A stretch of DNA of 64,000 nt. Origin: Micropterus salmoides (taxonomy: Eukaryota > Chordata > Actinopteri > Centrarchiformes > Centrarchidae). A program made the position numbers and the translations under genes. The stretch is from NCBI RefSeq assembly GCF_014851395.1, contig NW_024041150.1:27145225-27209224 (forward strand), written 5' to 3'. The first letter of the stretch is position 1, and each line of letters starts with the position of its first letter. Positions 1 through 11,643 of this stretch are shown in pieces. The notes below the pieces were generated by a model that was not told the origin of the DNA, did no database searches, and worked only from the letters and a program-made list of their open reading frames with translations.

Positions 1-685
1 AGGTGAGGCTGTCTACCCTGCCACTGCTTTACAGGGAAGCTGTGAGCTTGAGGCTGACGTCAACATCGGGTGACGTGTCAACCACAGTCACGCCGGCTGC
101 GTTCATGGCCCGGTCGGCCTTTTCCAACTCCAGCCGTGGTTCAAGGACACCACGGCCTTTTCGATTGCAGCCCTTATTGTTATTATTTTTTTTAAAAAGG
201 GTGACAGAGGGACAGAGGCTGATGCACACCACCAGACCTTCTCCCTCCGTTATGTGTCCAGCATGCCTTTATTTGTGTTTCATGTGCTGCTGTGTACACA
301 CTGAAAATACTGTGGGAATACATTGGGAATATTTAACTGATTAAATACAGTACATTCCTAAAGAGCATTCTCCTCCCCACCGAACCCCCTCCATCTTCGG
401 CTCGGTGCATAACGCACTTAAGTCTCCACAAAACTGCACGTTCACCGATGCTAAGCTAATGATCTGACCTAAGGCCCACACTGCTCTCCTTGCTAAGCTC
501 GAGAGAGAGACAGTGGGAGGGCCCGGGTCTTTGCTGCGCTAGTCAAACCACTGGGACAGAAGCCCATGTCCCACGTTGCTCTCCTGGTGGCATCCGAGCG
601 AGACGTTAGTAGGAGGTGGGCTTCCTGTGCTGTGTTGATATTGACTGCTCCACTGACGACGCGCTCACGGTGACACTGTAGCACG
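1..685. other. Upstream stretch, no gene recognised
   Basis: No recognisable protein or RNA gene is seen here. A minus-strand reading frame at 29-232 (ending EKADRAMNAAGVTVVDTSPD...) and an overlapping plus-strand frame are open but resemble nothing I know. The segment may be the diverged 5' part of the DIRS-like element that follows, or unrelated intergenic DNA. No counterpart of the element's 3' inverted repeats was found here, so the left end of that element remains undefined. Confidence 0.3.
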
Positions 686-2385
686 TTGAGCCGTCATTGG
701 AGCAGTTCAGTTCAGTTCCGCTGCATACCACCAGTTTTCCTGGACATAATGGAAGCCAGTCTATCCTCTCAAGAGGAAGTGGACTTGCTGGCCGCCGAGA
801 TCCAGCAACTTCTGCTGAAGCAGGCTGTCTTAGGGCATCTCTGCGCATTACATGCACAGAGGTCTTGCACCATGTACTTTTTGGTCCCCAAAAAGACGAG
901 AGGCTTCTGAGCCATTCTGGATCTCCGCCACCTGAACCAGCAACTGGACAAGAGGGCGTTTCCACATGCGGATGATCAAGAAAATGCTGGAGCCAGTGCA
1001 GTCTGGAAACTGGTTCACCGCCATCGACCTGAAAGACGCCTATTTCAGAATCAGAATCAGAAGGAGCTTTATTGCCAAGTAGTGTTTTACACATACGAGG
1101 AATTTGCTGTGGTGATGAGGTACTACATGTAGACAAACATACAGTCAACATAAATAAATGTAGAGGTTTAATTCATGTCGAGGTGACACAGTAACAGGGA
1201 ATTTTCTAGGCTTCTCCTCTCAGGGGGTATCTTACAAATGCATTAGGCTCCCCGTCAACTACTCGCTAGCCCCCCACACGCTCAGCAGATGCATCGCACT
1301 GCAATCGTTGCGCGAGAAGGGCATGAGGGTTCTTTTCTACTCATGACCTCGTGGTCATGGAGAGATTGAAGCCTTGAGTGATCTCCACACAGCCCAGTTG
1401 ATTTTACACCTCAACAGCCTGGGGTTGTGATCAATTGGGAAGATAGTGGTCAACTGCAACACTCCAAGAGGCGCGTCTCTTGGTGGTCCACAGACTGCAG
1501 TAGGGGACAGCTGCGAAAGCGCTGTCAGTGATACTGTTGGGCATCAGGGCAGTAGTCCATCAGGTGGTCCATCTGGGCTTGCTGCACATGCGACGGCTAC
1601 AATGTTGGTTTGCCAGCCTGCATCTGGACCTCAAGAGGCAAAGGTGTTGCATGGCGACCCCCCCCCTTCAACTCTAATGCAGGAGGACCTGCAGTTTTGG
1701 GGGTCTCTCACTGTCTGGCAGCGGGTGTCAGTCTTCATAGATGAGTCTCTCACTGGATGGGGAGGGACCTGCCAGGGGTGTGCAGTGAGTGTTGTGGCTC
1801 CCCGAGGAGAGCTGCGGGGGCCACACATCCACAATCCACTCCAGGTTGTGTTTCTAGTGTGGTGGTGCGTTTCCTCCAGTGCGTACATCAACAGACAGGG
1901 CGAAGTCCAATTCACGGCTCTGTTGGCGCTGGCAGGGAACCTATAGACGTGGGCATCAGAATACCTGCTGTCTCTGAAAGCCCTTCACGTCCCAGGCTTG
2001 GAGAACGGCGGCGGCTGACCTCATGTCGAGGGTTGGCCCCCAACCGAGCGGGTGGAGACTGCACAACAATGCGGTTCAGCAGATCTGAGCTCGCTTAGGG
2101 AGAGCGTAGGTGGATCTGTTTGCCAACACCCACTGCCCACTGTGGTTCTCAATTCAGCCACAGGACAGCCCACCCTTGGGGATGGACGCGTTACAAACGC
2201 ACGTTTGCGTTCCCCCCCACCCTATCTCATGCCTCCAGTTAGGTGAGGATATTCTGGTAGAAGTGACGCAGCCTACGGTGGCCTGTACCTATGGTCTGGG
2301 GCGCTCTGTCACAAGGGTGAGGCTTCATATGCACAATGCTGGTGTTGGACCAGCCTCTCCAGGTTTTGCTCCTAAAAGAGTCTAG
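686..2385 (+). pseudogene. DIRS-like reverse transcriptase / RNase H remnant
   Basis: The remnant reads across several frames. An N-terminal stretch (SLSSQEEVDLLAAEIQQLL) leads into YFLVPKK, then a TGA at about 908-910 breaks the frame before a LDLRHLNQQL motif in the same line of sequence. The AIDLKDAYF motif is cut by a LINE 3'-end insertion at about 1046-1190. Reading then resumes with NFLGFSSQGVSY and SLAPHTLSRC, and VLFYS followed by a stop stands where an active enzyme would carry its catalytic aspartate pair. Downstream, DESLTGWGG, AYINRQG and DLFANTHCP match the RNase H part of fish DIRS polyproteins as I remember them. No intact product is possible. Confidence 0.62.
1046..1190 (-). 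repeat. LINE 3'-end fragment nested in the DIRS-like element
   Basis: The stretch starts with the iterated unit AGAATC (AGAATCAGAATCAGAAGG), then GAGCTTTATTGCCAAGTA, a common antisense 3' terminus of a teleost LINE family. It interrupts the DIRS reverse transcriptase exactly after the codons for DAYF, and the DIRS reading resumes at about 1195. The right edge is approximate. It is probably related to the minus-strand LINE fragment at 32360-32640, whose antisense orientation and neighbouring consensus sequence I recall as belonging together. Confidence 0.55.
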
Positions 2386-2689
2386 AGGCAGACTCAGGCT
2401 GGTCTATCCGCTGAGGTCGCACAGACCATCCAAGCGACAGGGCAGTCTCCAGTCATTGAGAGGGAGACGGATCAGCCTACCTGTCCGATGGGATCTGTTT
2501 TCTCTTTCCTGCAAGGTCTGATGGAGAAGGGGCTGTCGCAATGCAGCTATCTCTCCTGTCACAGGGGTTTTGGTGACAGAACAGTCTTCACCCCCTCCCT
2601 CGTGATACACTTTCTGCAGGGTGTGAGAAGACAGCAACCGGTGTCGTGTCTCTCAGCGCCTCAGTAGTACTTGCTGCTTCTGTTGGTGG

Positions 2690-3250
2690 CTCTATTATCT
2701 GCACCTTATGAGCCCCTGGAGTAGTACTCATTGAAAATGCTATCTCTTGAACAGCCCTGTGCCTTGCTCTCACCTCTGCTAAGAAGGTGAGTGAGTTGTG
2801 TGCCTGTCGGTTCACCCCAGCTGCATGCTGGTTCTTGGTGTCCACTGTGCAGCTGGATTGAGACAACACACCTCCTTTGTTCTTAAGAACATAAGGAGCA
2901 TGTTCAGGTCCAGGACAAGAAATATGGATGCTTTCTACCCCCCTACCCCATTTAGGGTACAGGGGGGTGAGAGTGCATCTGTTGTGTCCATGTGTGCTAT
3001 GCTAACGTCCTATGTAGAGCACACAGCCCCCATTCGATGCACTGGTCAGCTGTTCGTCTGTTTCAGTGATAGTGCAGTCAATAAAACCCTGTCCAAGAAG
3101 AGCCTGGCCAGCTGGCTTTGTGAGTGAATCTCCCAAGCCTGTACACGGGTGGGAACAAACCCACCTTTAGCGGTGCGTGCATCTTGGCCCGTGCCAGTTT
3201 GTGCGTTTCTATCTCTTGTATATGAGCCTGGCAGGCTCAAGGTCATCAGA
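2690..3250 (+). pseudogene. Tyrosine recombinase remnant of the DIRS-like element
   Basis: The codons from 2766 read ALTSAKKVSELCA, the motif I associate with the start of the DIRS recombinase domain. Further on, SCQLFVCFSD-like sequence (GQLFVCFSDSAVNKTLSKKS at about 3045-3105) and VRAHLGPCQFVRFYLLYMSL (about 3173-3230) fit the region around the catalytic histidine and the closing tyrosine segment. Stops and frame changes lie between them, so this is not a functional integrase. The reading is inferred from pieces in different frames. Confidence 0.5.
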
Positions 3251-3308
3251 GCAAGGACAAAATGGACTTTGGCTTGTCGCGGCTAGGGTGGACAGTCGTC
3301 ATTGTCAT

Positions 3309-3637
3309 AGAGTCCAGTAGAGGGCTCCACCTGTGTGAGATAGAACGAAGGTTACGATATGGTAAACCTAGTTCTATAAGCACAGACGGAGCCCTCTACC
3401 GATGAGCCCTGCCGCTATGACGCCGTCTGCTGAAGAGGCGGTCGGATGCTGAGGCAGTAAGGACACTGCTATTTATACGTCATGTACGTATCGGTAGCGA
3501 CATCCTATTGGTCAGCTACGTGCACGATAAAATTTCAGTGGGCAAGTGAGTGCGTGTGATTGGAGGATGTAGGACACAAAGAGTCCAGTAGAGGGCTCTG
3601 CCTGTGCTTATAGAACTAGGGTTACCATATCGTAACC
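3309..3637. repeat. Inverted plus direct repeats at DIRS-like 3' end
   Basis: A 50-bp arm at 3350-3399 (starting GGTTACGATATGGTAA) is the reverse complement of 3588-3637 with three mismatches. The arms are separated by 188 bp. In addition, the 19-bp string AGAGTCCAGTAGAGGGCTC occurs as a perfect direct repeat at 3309-3327 and 3580-3598. DIRS elements are known to end in inverted terminal repeats accompanied by an internal complementary region, which this arrangement resembles. Confidence 0.7.
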
Positions 3638-3640
3638 ATC

Positions 3641-4675
3641 GTTATGTGTACAGGACAGATCTGTACAACGGTTTAGTCTAAGCTTGTACCTGATGTTCTC
3701 AACCCTTGACTTGTAGGTTAGTTAGTAATGACATACAGCTGATAATTAATATTACTTCGTTAGTAATTTAGCTAACATTACATAAATAAATAAATATTTT
3801 TTAGTGCCTTTCATGGGACCCAAGGACACTTTACATATAGTTACAGTGACAGAACAACAAAAAGTCCATCCAGGATTGAATACCTTGGTAAAGAGCTGGG
3901 TTTTTAGTCGATTTTCTTTTTAGTAGTGTCCAGACAGGGAGCATTTCGTTTCTCTGTGGGGATGAGTTCCAGAGGGTGGGGTCTGTGACCCTGTAGGCTC
4001 TGTCCCCAAAAGTCCAGAGTCTGGTGTGGGGGACAGAGCAAGTCCTTGTACAGGGGAGACGTTAGGTAGTGTTAATAGCCTTCACTTTTCCAGCCGTTGG
4101 GGAAACTACAGACTTTTATTAACAGACACACTGTGACCTACACTGCGCCTTTACTACCAGGCTGAAACTTACTGCAAATATTTTCACCGTCACGTTTTTC
4201 CGCTCACTCTCTCTCATTTGTTCGGCCTTACTCAGGAAACGCAGAGAGCTGGCAAGCATTGAGTGTCATCATTCTCGCAGGGTGCGAGTTAAAATCATTA
4301 TTTACACAATGATATGATTGTGTGACATTTTAGTAGGGTGGTCATTCATTCTGCCTCTCCCTTTCTTTCTGAGCCGCCTGTTAACGACAAGCGGTAATGA
4401 TGCATGTAATCTTCACATGAACTAATCCTCGTGGATATGATGCGTAACGTTACTTACAAATTAACTTGCTACAAACTCGCTCCTCTTCCTTTTCAGATAG
4501 GATTATTTGTGCAACCACCATCACCAGAAAAACATAAATAGCTCCTCAATGAGAACCCCACAATTTAACGTGTTTGATAGTTGCTTGAATCTGGACATCA
4601 GAATCAGTCCACGTTACAAGGCAGAAAGAAAGGGCTTTTATACTAACCTTAGCTGCCGTGATGCTGTTTGTCTAA
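3641..4675. other. Intergenic, no gene seen
   Basis: AT-rich intergenic DNA with stops in all frames, apart from the dispersed repeat at about 3783-4075. Its right part abuts the Harbinger-like element. Confidence 0.5.
3783..4075 (-). repeat. Dispersed repeat with LINE-like 3' tail
   Basis: Read on the minus strand the segment ends ...AGTGTCCTTGGGTCCCATG, AAAGGCACTAAA, then an ATTTATTTATTT tail. This resembles the 3' terminus of the L2-clade LINE at 50020-51735 (CTTGAGTGTTCAGAAAGGCG followed by ATAAA repeats). The upstream part (GGGTTTTTAGTCG, GAGTTCCAGAGGGTGGGG on the plus strand) is a motif I recall from many teleost loci. No coding capacity remains. Confidence 0.42.
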
Positions 4676-5652
4676 AGGTGCGTTCCCACCGAAAGTGAAT
4701 CCAGCGTTTTGGGAGTATTTGTCGCGCAAGTCGCTGGTTCACGCAAGTTCAAATTTTTCAACTTGGGTGAGAAATTTGCTTGACGCGATTTTGCGAAAGC
4801 CTATCAGCGGTAAGATTGTCCAAACATCACCGGCGGCTTCGGAGCGTTGCTTGGAGAGGACAAGGCGAGTGGTGTAATGAAAATCCAATGGCCGACGGGG
4901 AGTTGCTAAAGAATGGGGAAGTGGACGGGGAGTAGCGCTGCAGCTTTCAGAGAAATAAACACCCGTAGTAGTCTGAATTCTGCTCTAACAACTACGCCGT
5001 TTACCAGCGGGAGGAGGTCAGAGTTAACTGCTTTTATTAAATTAGCTTTTTACTTTAGTTTTTGGAATTACAACTTGATTTTGTCAGCAGCTAGATTCCG
5101 TGCACATCTGGTTCCACTGTTGTTGTTAGCGTCGGATGGCACCAGAGTTCTGCTGGACTACTACTTCATTTTTATATAAAAACCAGACCAAACTGGACCT
5201 AACTTGGAGAAAAAAAAGCGAGGAAGTTGAACTACCTGGTGATTTTAGAACATGTGTGTCTGTAACTTTATTCCAGCTGTCGTTGTACTTTACTGTGAAT
5301 AGGTTAGCATAGCATAGCCCTGATCGATCCGAACTCCATTCAGAAAACATTTTGTATTTTGTATTGTATTTTGAAAGTTGTCATCCTGCTGTTTTGCTGA
5401 CAGACCTGACAAAGTATGAATTCATATGTCTAACAAAACGGCATAATATTGTACTTATTTCGGCATCAGTTTGATCCATTTATTGCAATTAAATCACAGC
5501 CATGGGTTTACTTTGTGTTCATATAGCTGTATTCGCGGGCTGTGTTTATTCGCTTAAAACGCGTGTGTGTGAACACTCAAAATGTCCAGCGGTCAAACTC
5601 GCGCGAGTAAAGCAAGGCGAATATTAAATTCGCTTTCAGTGGGAACGCACCT
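4676..5652. mobile_element. Harbinger-like non-autonomous DNA transposon
   Basis: The ends are 25-bp imperfect inverted repeats: AGGTGCGTTCCCACCGAAAG at 4676, matched by the reverse complement of 5628-5652 with two mismatches. Each end is flanked by TAA (4673-4675 and 5653-5655). A 3-bp TWA target duplication is the hallmark of PIF/Harbinger transposons. The 977-bp interior has no transposase-like frame, only short unrelated open frames, so it would need a helper in trans. A different superfamily with a TA-type site cannot be excluded from the ends alone. Confidence 0.62.
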
Positions 5653-6594
5653 TAAAGGATAGCTGCAGAAGAAAAATATTAAAAAAAAAACATGTGGACA
5701 CGTGTCAGGTGAGAGTGTGAAAAGGAAGAGTAGACAGTTGTAGAGAGCTAATGTACTACATAAAATTGGCTATTACAGTAATAAATGAAAAAACTGATTC
5801 TGCTTAAATCGAAGAATCTGATATCTCTGTTCAAATTCAAGGCAAGTGTAAGCTCTATGGTAAATGAATCCATTGCTAGTTCTCACTGTCAAAAGAGGTT
5901 TCCACCCTCAAAGGCACTCACCTTTCATTCCTTTCTAAATTCATACATGTAGCGGCTGACTATGACTAATTATCACCAGATGGAGGGTCATATTTCCTGT
6001 CCTGACATCATTTAAATTCCATGTGACAAGAACGCAGACATAGTGGGCTGCTTGTAATCTTTAGATTAATGTGACAATAGGGCACATAGTTCTGAAGCTT
6101 TTGTTTTTGTGGGGAACATCAGTGGATCTGTTTGCACAAGATCATTCAAGATTCATTGAAATCACGAGGCAGGATGAGCATAACAGAAAAGTTGTAAAGC
6201 TATGGATCCTTTCTCTGTGTGTATAATTTAACCTCTATGTGCTTCTCCTATTTACTTGTCCTTACAACATCCTTTCATGTGTCTCCAGTCTGAGGCCAGT
6301 TTGCACACAATACATTGCTACTGCATGACAGAAGTCTGAGCCCTTATTGAATCTGGCATGCTATTTTGCACGCAAACAATTAAACATACTGCAAAAGTAT
6401 TTTCACTCGGTTTCTATAGGTGGGTTAACAGACAGGACAAAATCTAACATTTTCCTGTTGATGGTTCTGCTGCTCTGTTTTTTAAGTGCTAGCCGATTAG
6501 GTGGCGGTATTACATTTGACATAATTTACATTTTACACAAAGTCAGTTTGCCACTACATCACTGGTTTTTAAGAAGAGCTGTTTCACTCCAATA

Positions 6595-6620
6595 CCCCCC
6601 CACCACCACCACCACCACCA

Positions 6621-6659
<39 letters not shown>
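6595..6659. repeat. Compound (CAC)n-(CA)n microsatellite
   Basis: A run of CAC units (about 6598-6623) passes directly into about 18 CA units ending near 6659. Confidence 0.95.
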
Positions 6660-6660
<1 letters not shown>

Positions 6661-8179
6661 CTTAGCTTTTTCAGACTGATACTGGGAATACAAAGGAGAG
6701 GAAAGATGGCAGCCTGTCCACTCGGGATGACATCTTGGCGAAGTGTAATTTAATGAGGAAAGGAGCTAGCCTTCCCCACTATCTGTCTCTTTCCCTCTAA
6801 CACACAAACAGTTCACTGGCATACAAACTACAAGAAGAACTACAGAGGACTAGGCCCAATTAGGACCGCTGTCATGGATCCCATGCAGCTAAAGCTCGTG
6901 TTATACAAGCAGGTGGAATGTCACGTCACCACAGTATACAAACTCTCAGTGCAGAAATACTTAGCACGAATGCTGAGTATTTGTTTGGGCAGAGCTGGGT
7001 TTTCAGTGTCAGGACCATCTCAGTATGTGATCATAACATCATCAACATAAATTTCATTCATTTCATCTTCATGTGTATCACCGATTACATTTTTAAAACC
7101 TGGGAATAGCAGTTGTATACTTAAAAAAAGAAAGTGTCATTGGTACTGAATCTGAGCACCAGGTGCAGTTGAACAATTAAGCAACAGTTTGAAATTATTT
7201 AAAATCAATATAATTGGAAACCTACACCACTCAGTCATAATAGTACAGCAGGGTGCTCTTGGGAAAGAGAATAAAGTTGCCAAAAAAACCTAAAATGTTA
7301 TGAAAGTCGGAGTCATTTTAAGGAAGTGCATCAATTCATCAGAAAACGTTTTGATTTTATGAAAAAAAAGTCAACTATTTTGACAATAAAGTTGTGATAA
7401 AGGATCTGAACATGAATGAGGCCTGTATCAGAAGACTTAATTACTGGAACAGACATTTGTTACTCTCTGATCACAGGTACTACTGATAACATTAACGATG
7501 GCTCTGTTCTGATTAAGGTGTCTCACTAAGTCGTGACAGTGAGCCAGCATGCCCAATAACAGGACCCTAAACTGAAGCAGTAAATGGAATTAAGCCATTA
7601 TTAATTTTATTATGTACACCTTTTTCTACTGTGACATATAAAAGAACCTATTTAACTCAAAGGATCTAATCTACGTATGCCGTTTACATGCACAGTGACT
7701 TAAAAAACAAAAACAAACAAGCGGTTGGTGAGCGATGAAAAGTGCTGTGGCCATGAATAACTCTGCGGCCCTCACCTAGGCTTTGGTTTGGCACAAAGGT
7801 AATTCTGAAATGCAACTCACACTCCCAGTGAACAAATATAACTGCAGTGTCTTGGCTGCTGCGTGTTGTGGTGGAGGATTCACACTCTGAGGGAAGTTAG
7901 CAAGAGGAGTAGGAGGAGACTTGTACATGTTGTGTAAAAGTCTGTTTGAATCTGGCTCAAATTCTTGAATATTCTATATATTTTGGCTTCAGATATCTGG
8001 CAGATCAAATAATCATTTCAGAGTAACTTCAGATGAGTGAGTAGATATAATGTAGTGTATTTGTCAGAAATAACATCAACGGCATACTCTGACAGGCTAA
8101 ATGTAGTTCAAGCTTTAAACTAATTTCACCCTCATAATTAACTGAGCACCTGTAACTCAAGCAGCATCATTGCGTCACA

Positions 8180-8800
8180 TGTTGAATTTGTCTACTACTC
8201 TGGTTTATGACCAATAAAGCGAATTAATTTCCTATCAGCCTCAGGTGTACTTTGTGTTTCATGATAGTTAACAATATTAGCAAGCTAATATTGTGGCTAC
8301 ATGTAAACATGTAACATTTCCAGTCTGGTTCTGACAGTTATTATTTTATTGTTTCCTGTGACTGGCACCCTTTGATAATAGGCTTATTTAACTTAATCCC
8401 TTACATAGTCTACTGTAGTCTGTAGATTTATCCATATTACACAAACTCGATGAAAAAGACATTTAATGGTGCTGTGCTGGGTCCAAAAACTAAAGACACA
8501 ATCCCCAAATGAAAGCTTACTGTCTTGTTTTGCCTGTGACTTACACAACCCTATGCTGTCTGAGCACTGCAGGTGTAACCAGTAAAAAAATACAGCCCAA
8601 TGTACATCCGGTTCGCATATGTTTGGTGTTCAGTGTAGCCAAAGCGTTACACTGTAATCTAAGGTGGTGAACATAGTAAACATGCCTGCTGGACACCACA
8701 GCAATTAGCATGTAACCATGCTAATGTTAGCATGTAGCTCAAAGCACTGCTGTGCCTAAATACAGCCTCAGGGCAGTTAGCCTGGTTATAGACTCCTAGT
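8180..8800 (+). repeat. Dispersed teleost repeat, 'TTAGCATGTAGCTCAAAGCA' family
   Basis: The segment contains TGGTTTATGACCAATAAAG, ATCAGCCTCAGGTGTACTTTG, then AAGGTGGTGAACATAG and GTTAGCATGTAGCTCAAAGC followed by ACAGCCTCAGGGCAGTTAGC. I recognise this order of phrases from a very common non-coding teleost repeat. The copy at 10920-11345 carries the other half of the family, and 13305-13400 carries a short piece. Edges are approximate. Confidence 0.5.
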
Positions 8801-9777
8801 CTACTTAATCATTTTTGGGGGGGGATTTCTGGTGAAGTGGAGACATGTCTCAGTGAGTGGCAGCATCCACCTCAGTAGAGTGTACAAACATTTTGCAATA
8901 TAAGATGTTTTCCCAATTTCTGGCATTTGCATGGTTACAAACGTACCTATTTATTAAAAACATATGCGTAGAAGCAAGTGATGTTGTCCATGTTGTCAGC
9001 TGACCATGGCACCAAATATAATATTTTCCACTGTGAGATCCTGTTTTACATTCAGTGTGTACTATTTAGATATGATGTTGCCAGTCTTTTTTTCCTTAAA
9101 CATCAAGACAAATATATTTGTCTTAACTTGGCACTGACTTGATGGTGTCACTGACACCTGTTTTTTAAACCAGGTTTATGCTTGCTCCGATCCCATGTGG
9201 GTGGTAGGACGTTGCCTGTCACCTCTTAATCCTGTGTTTTGCTGGTGAAATAGTGAAAGAGCGAGGTAAAGTGTTGTTGTAGAGCTCTGATTGGAATCCT
9301 GCCTCGGCTAATAGCAGGATTATGTTTGAGTCCCCCTAAGCCTGCACTGCCAGGTTTTTATTCAGTTATAGCCAGGGTATCTCCTGGGTTTTGTTATGAG
9401 TAGTGTTGTCGGATGTGTGAATGTAAACAATGTCTGGAGGAAATGTGGAGGAGGACAGATGCGTTTATAGAAAAATACCTAATACTCAAAGTGGCCGAAT
9501 CATTTTTACACATCCCAGTCAAAGCAGGAAGAACTGCTCTTTTTCACTCATGAATAAACCCAGTGATTTGCAAGGTGCCAAACTTAATCTACTTTGCATA
9601 AATAAATTGGTAAGCAGCATCTGTTCCTTACACAACCTTAAAATGGAAGTCAGGAAATCAGAACTACCTAATTATTCATTCGCTACTTATTAACCTGAAC
9701 ATGTAAATGTATTTATAAAAATGTTTTTGTTTTGAGGCAAATAAGACATGGATGTGATGGTGTCATGGTTTTATTTA

Positions 9778-9945
9778 CTTTATTTCTATTATTTATTTAA
9801 GGTTTATTTAACAGGGACAATGCACTCTAATAATAATTACTAATAATACATAAATAAATGTATAATGTGCCAGAATCAGCCAAAAGGCTATTTTACATCT
9901 GCTGTCCCTGGACAGATTGTAATATGTCACACCTAAAAAGATGAA
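9778..9945. repeat. Dispersed repeat fragment ('TTTAACAGGGACAATGCA')
   Basis: The phrases TTTATTTAACAGGGACAATG, GTGCCAGAATCAGCCAAAAG and CATCTGCTGTCCCTGGACAG occur in this order, as in a widespread interspersed fish repeat of unknown class. It is non-coding. Confidence 0.45.
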
Positions 9946-10229
9946 AATAGTACATACAGATTAAGCCCAATATTTATTTTTAAGTATAAATTGGCTATAA
10001 ATGTCTAAAAAAATTGAGAAGACCAACATAAAAACAAGAACAGTTGGTCAATATCAACATCAACACCAACACACACAAGCCAAACTGCCAGTCCATATAA
10101 CAAACATTGTATAATAGCAACAGCATACATTTTTGAGACGGTGTGAAGGGACCTGTGATCACATTAGCAATCAGTGATGTTAGGCAATACAGAATTATTC
10201 AGTGATCTATGGAAATTAACACTAGAGGA

Positions 10230-10765
10230 TAGGGCTGCACATAACGTCAGTCACGACTAATTTTGTATTCTAAAGAAAAGAAGTTTTTACTCGAATAACA
10301 TAGCAATTCATCCAAAATAAATATCAAAAACATGTCTAATCAATAAATCAATATTTTATCATCCTGATGAAGCACATTAGAATAATGACAATAGCAGCAT
10401 ATCTTAAAATGAATCCAATTTCCTCCTCACTGATGTATTACTTAGGCTACTTTACTTCAAACTTTAAATATTTCTGACATGGATTTATTTCAATATTGAG
10501 ATATTGGATAATTTCGCTTCACATATTCACGCTGCTTTCCGTATTCGTGGACCGCAGTTGTGCTGCAGTGAAGCTCACAGAGCAGCACGTTGTTGAGTGT
10601 CTGTCTAAAATAGTCCCAAACTTTAGGTTTAAGGTCAAAGGCGAAGTCTTGTAGCTGGAGCTTGTCAATCCCTGCTAACACCGGATGCAGCGATGCTTTA
10701 ATGTACATATTGCGAGTCGACGTGTTTAAATAATCGATTACGTTGACTACGTCAACAAATTGCCC
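10230..10765. repeat. Possible hAT-derived repeat
   Basis: The left part starts AGGGCTGCACATAACGTC and the right part carries AATCGATTACGTTGACTACG and ends GCCCC. Both ends have CGTC/GACG-rich sequence with AATCGATT-like motifs resembling terminal regions of fish hAT elements. The inverted ends match only weakly. A minus-strand frame at 10490-10708 (72 codons) has no recognisable domain. Confidence 0.28.
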
Positions 10766-10919
10766 CAGCTAGCTACTAGAGAACAAAGGTGGTGAAGTCA
10801 GAGTCCTTGGTCACGCTAGAGCGATGTCCCAGGAGTGGGTTGGGATTCAAGGACGTGTTGAAGTATGATCACATACCAAACAGCACTTGAGTATAACATA
10901 CACTGTATACCCTACTAAT

Positions 10920-11345
10920 GTTTTAGCTGGCTGTCGGTCCACCACTTTGGACGGAAATTTCTTCTGTTCACTGTTGGATCGCCATGCATTTACCCAGTCA
11001 TTTTTTTTCTAACCAGAGGATAGAACCAAATGACTTTGGTGATCCCATGACTTTTTCCCAGGCGCCACCATGAGGTTAGCATTTGTGGCTTTGGGTAAAA
11101 ATCTCAACAACTGTTGGATGGATTGCCATGAAATTTGCTGCACACATTTATCTTTCTCCTAGGGTGAATTATAATTGCTTTTGTGATCCTTTGACTTTTC
11201 ATCTAGCCCCACCATCAGATCACAATTTGTCCAGTACCCAATACCTGCAAAACTAATGACATTCCCACCAGCCTTAGCTGTAGCGTGCTTACTGTTAATA
11301 AGCAAATGCTAGCATGTGAACACGCTGAGCATCACAGCTCATAGC
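10920..11345 (+). repeat. Dispersed teleost repeat, 'GGATGGATTGCCATGAAATT' half
   Basis: Two successive related sub-units are visible: one around 10936-11090 (TCCACCACTTTGGACGGAAA ... GCGCCACCATGAGGTTAGCA) and one around 11088-11345 (ATCTCAACAACTGTTGGATG ... CCCACCAGCCTTAGCTGTAG). This is the front half of the same family as 8180-8800. It is non-coding. Confidence 0.5.
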
Positions 11346-11643
11346 CCCCAGGAAGTGCGCTGTGCTTTGAAGCCAATTTGACCAAGCAGCCATACCGTGT
11401 AATTAGAGCTTCTGGGTCCATAGTAGATATTTTTTTGAGAGTCACAACTGCCGCAAAATAATTTGTTTCACCATTAGATTTTGATCCATTACATCATTTT
11501 TAACAGGATGTGCGCTTGTCCTATGGGCTGCACAACAGAATTTTCTACAACAGAACTCAAACTTTTTTGGCTTTATGTACCACTGAGCAACTTCAAAGGA
11601 ATGAACAGGGCCCGCCTCCAATGCTGTATCCACTTCTCTTTAT

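Larger units (their letters stand above)
686..3640 (+). mobile_element. Degenerate DIRS-like (tyrosine recombinase) retroelement
   Basis: Three domain remnants occur in the order expected of DIRS elements: reverse transcriptase (YFLVPKK near 880-895, then LDLRHLNQQLDKRAF in another frame, then AIDLKDAYF near 1020-1046), RNase H-like (SVFIDESLTGWGGTC near 1730-1775, AYINRQG near 1880-1900, DLFANTHCPLWFSIQPQD near 2110-2165), and a tyrosine recombinase (ALTSAKKVSELCA from 2766). A set of inverted and direct repeats at 3309-3637 sits where DIRS terminal repeats would be. Many stops and frameshifts interrupt the frames, so it is an inactive fossil. The 5' end is not defined. Family assignment is by motif recognition. 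Confidence 0.72.
5656..9775. other. Intergenic, no gene seen
   Basis: About 4 kb of AT-rich DNA without a supported exon. It holds the (CAC)n/(CA)n microsatellite near 6600 and part of a dispersed teleost repeat at about 8180-8800. The short open frames, for example 6347-6679, read through microsatellite DNA and have no protein-like composition. Confidence 0.5.

Noticed and set aside
1446..1946. 166-codon plus-strand frame as a host gene
   Set aside because: Its recognisable parts (DESLTGWGG, AYINRQG) belong to the RNase H part of the DIRS-like element.
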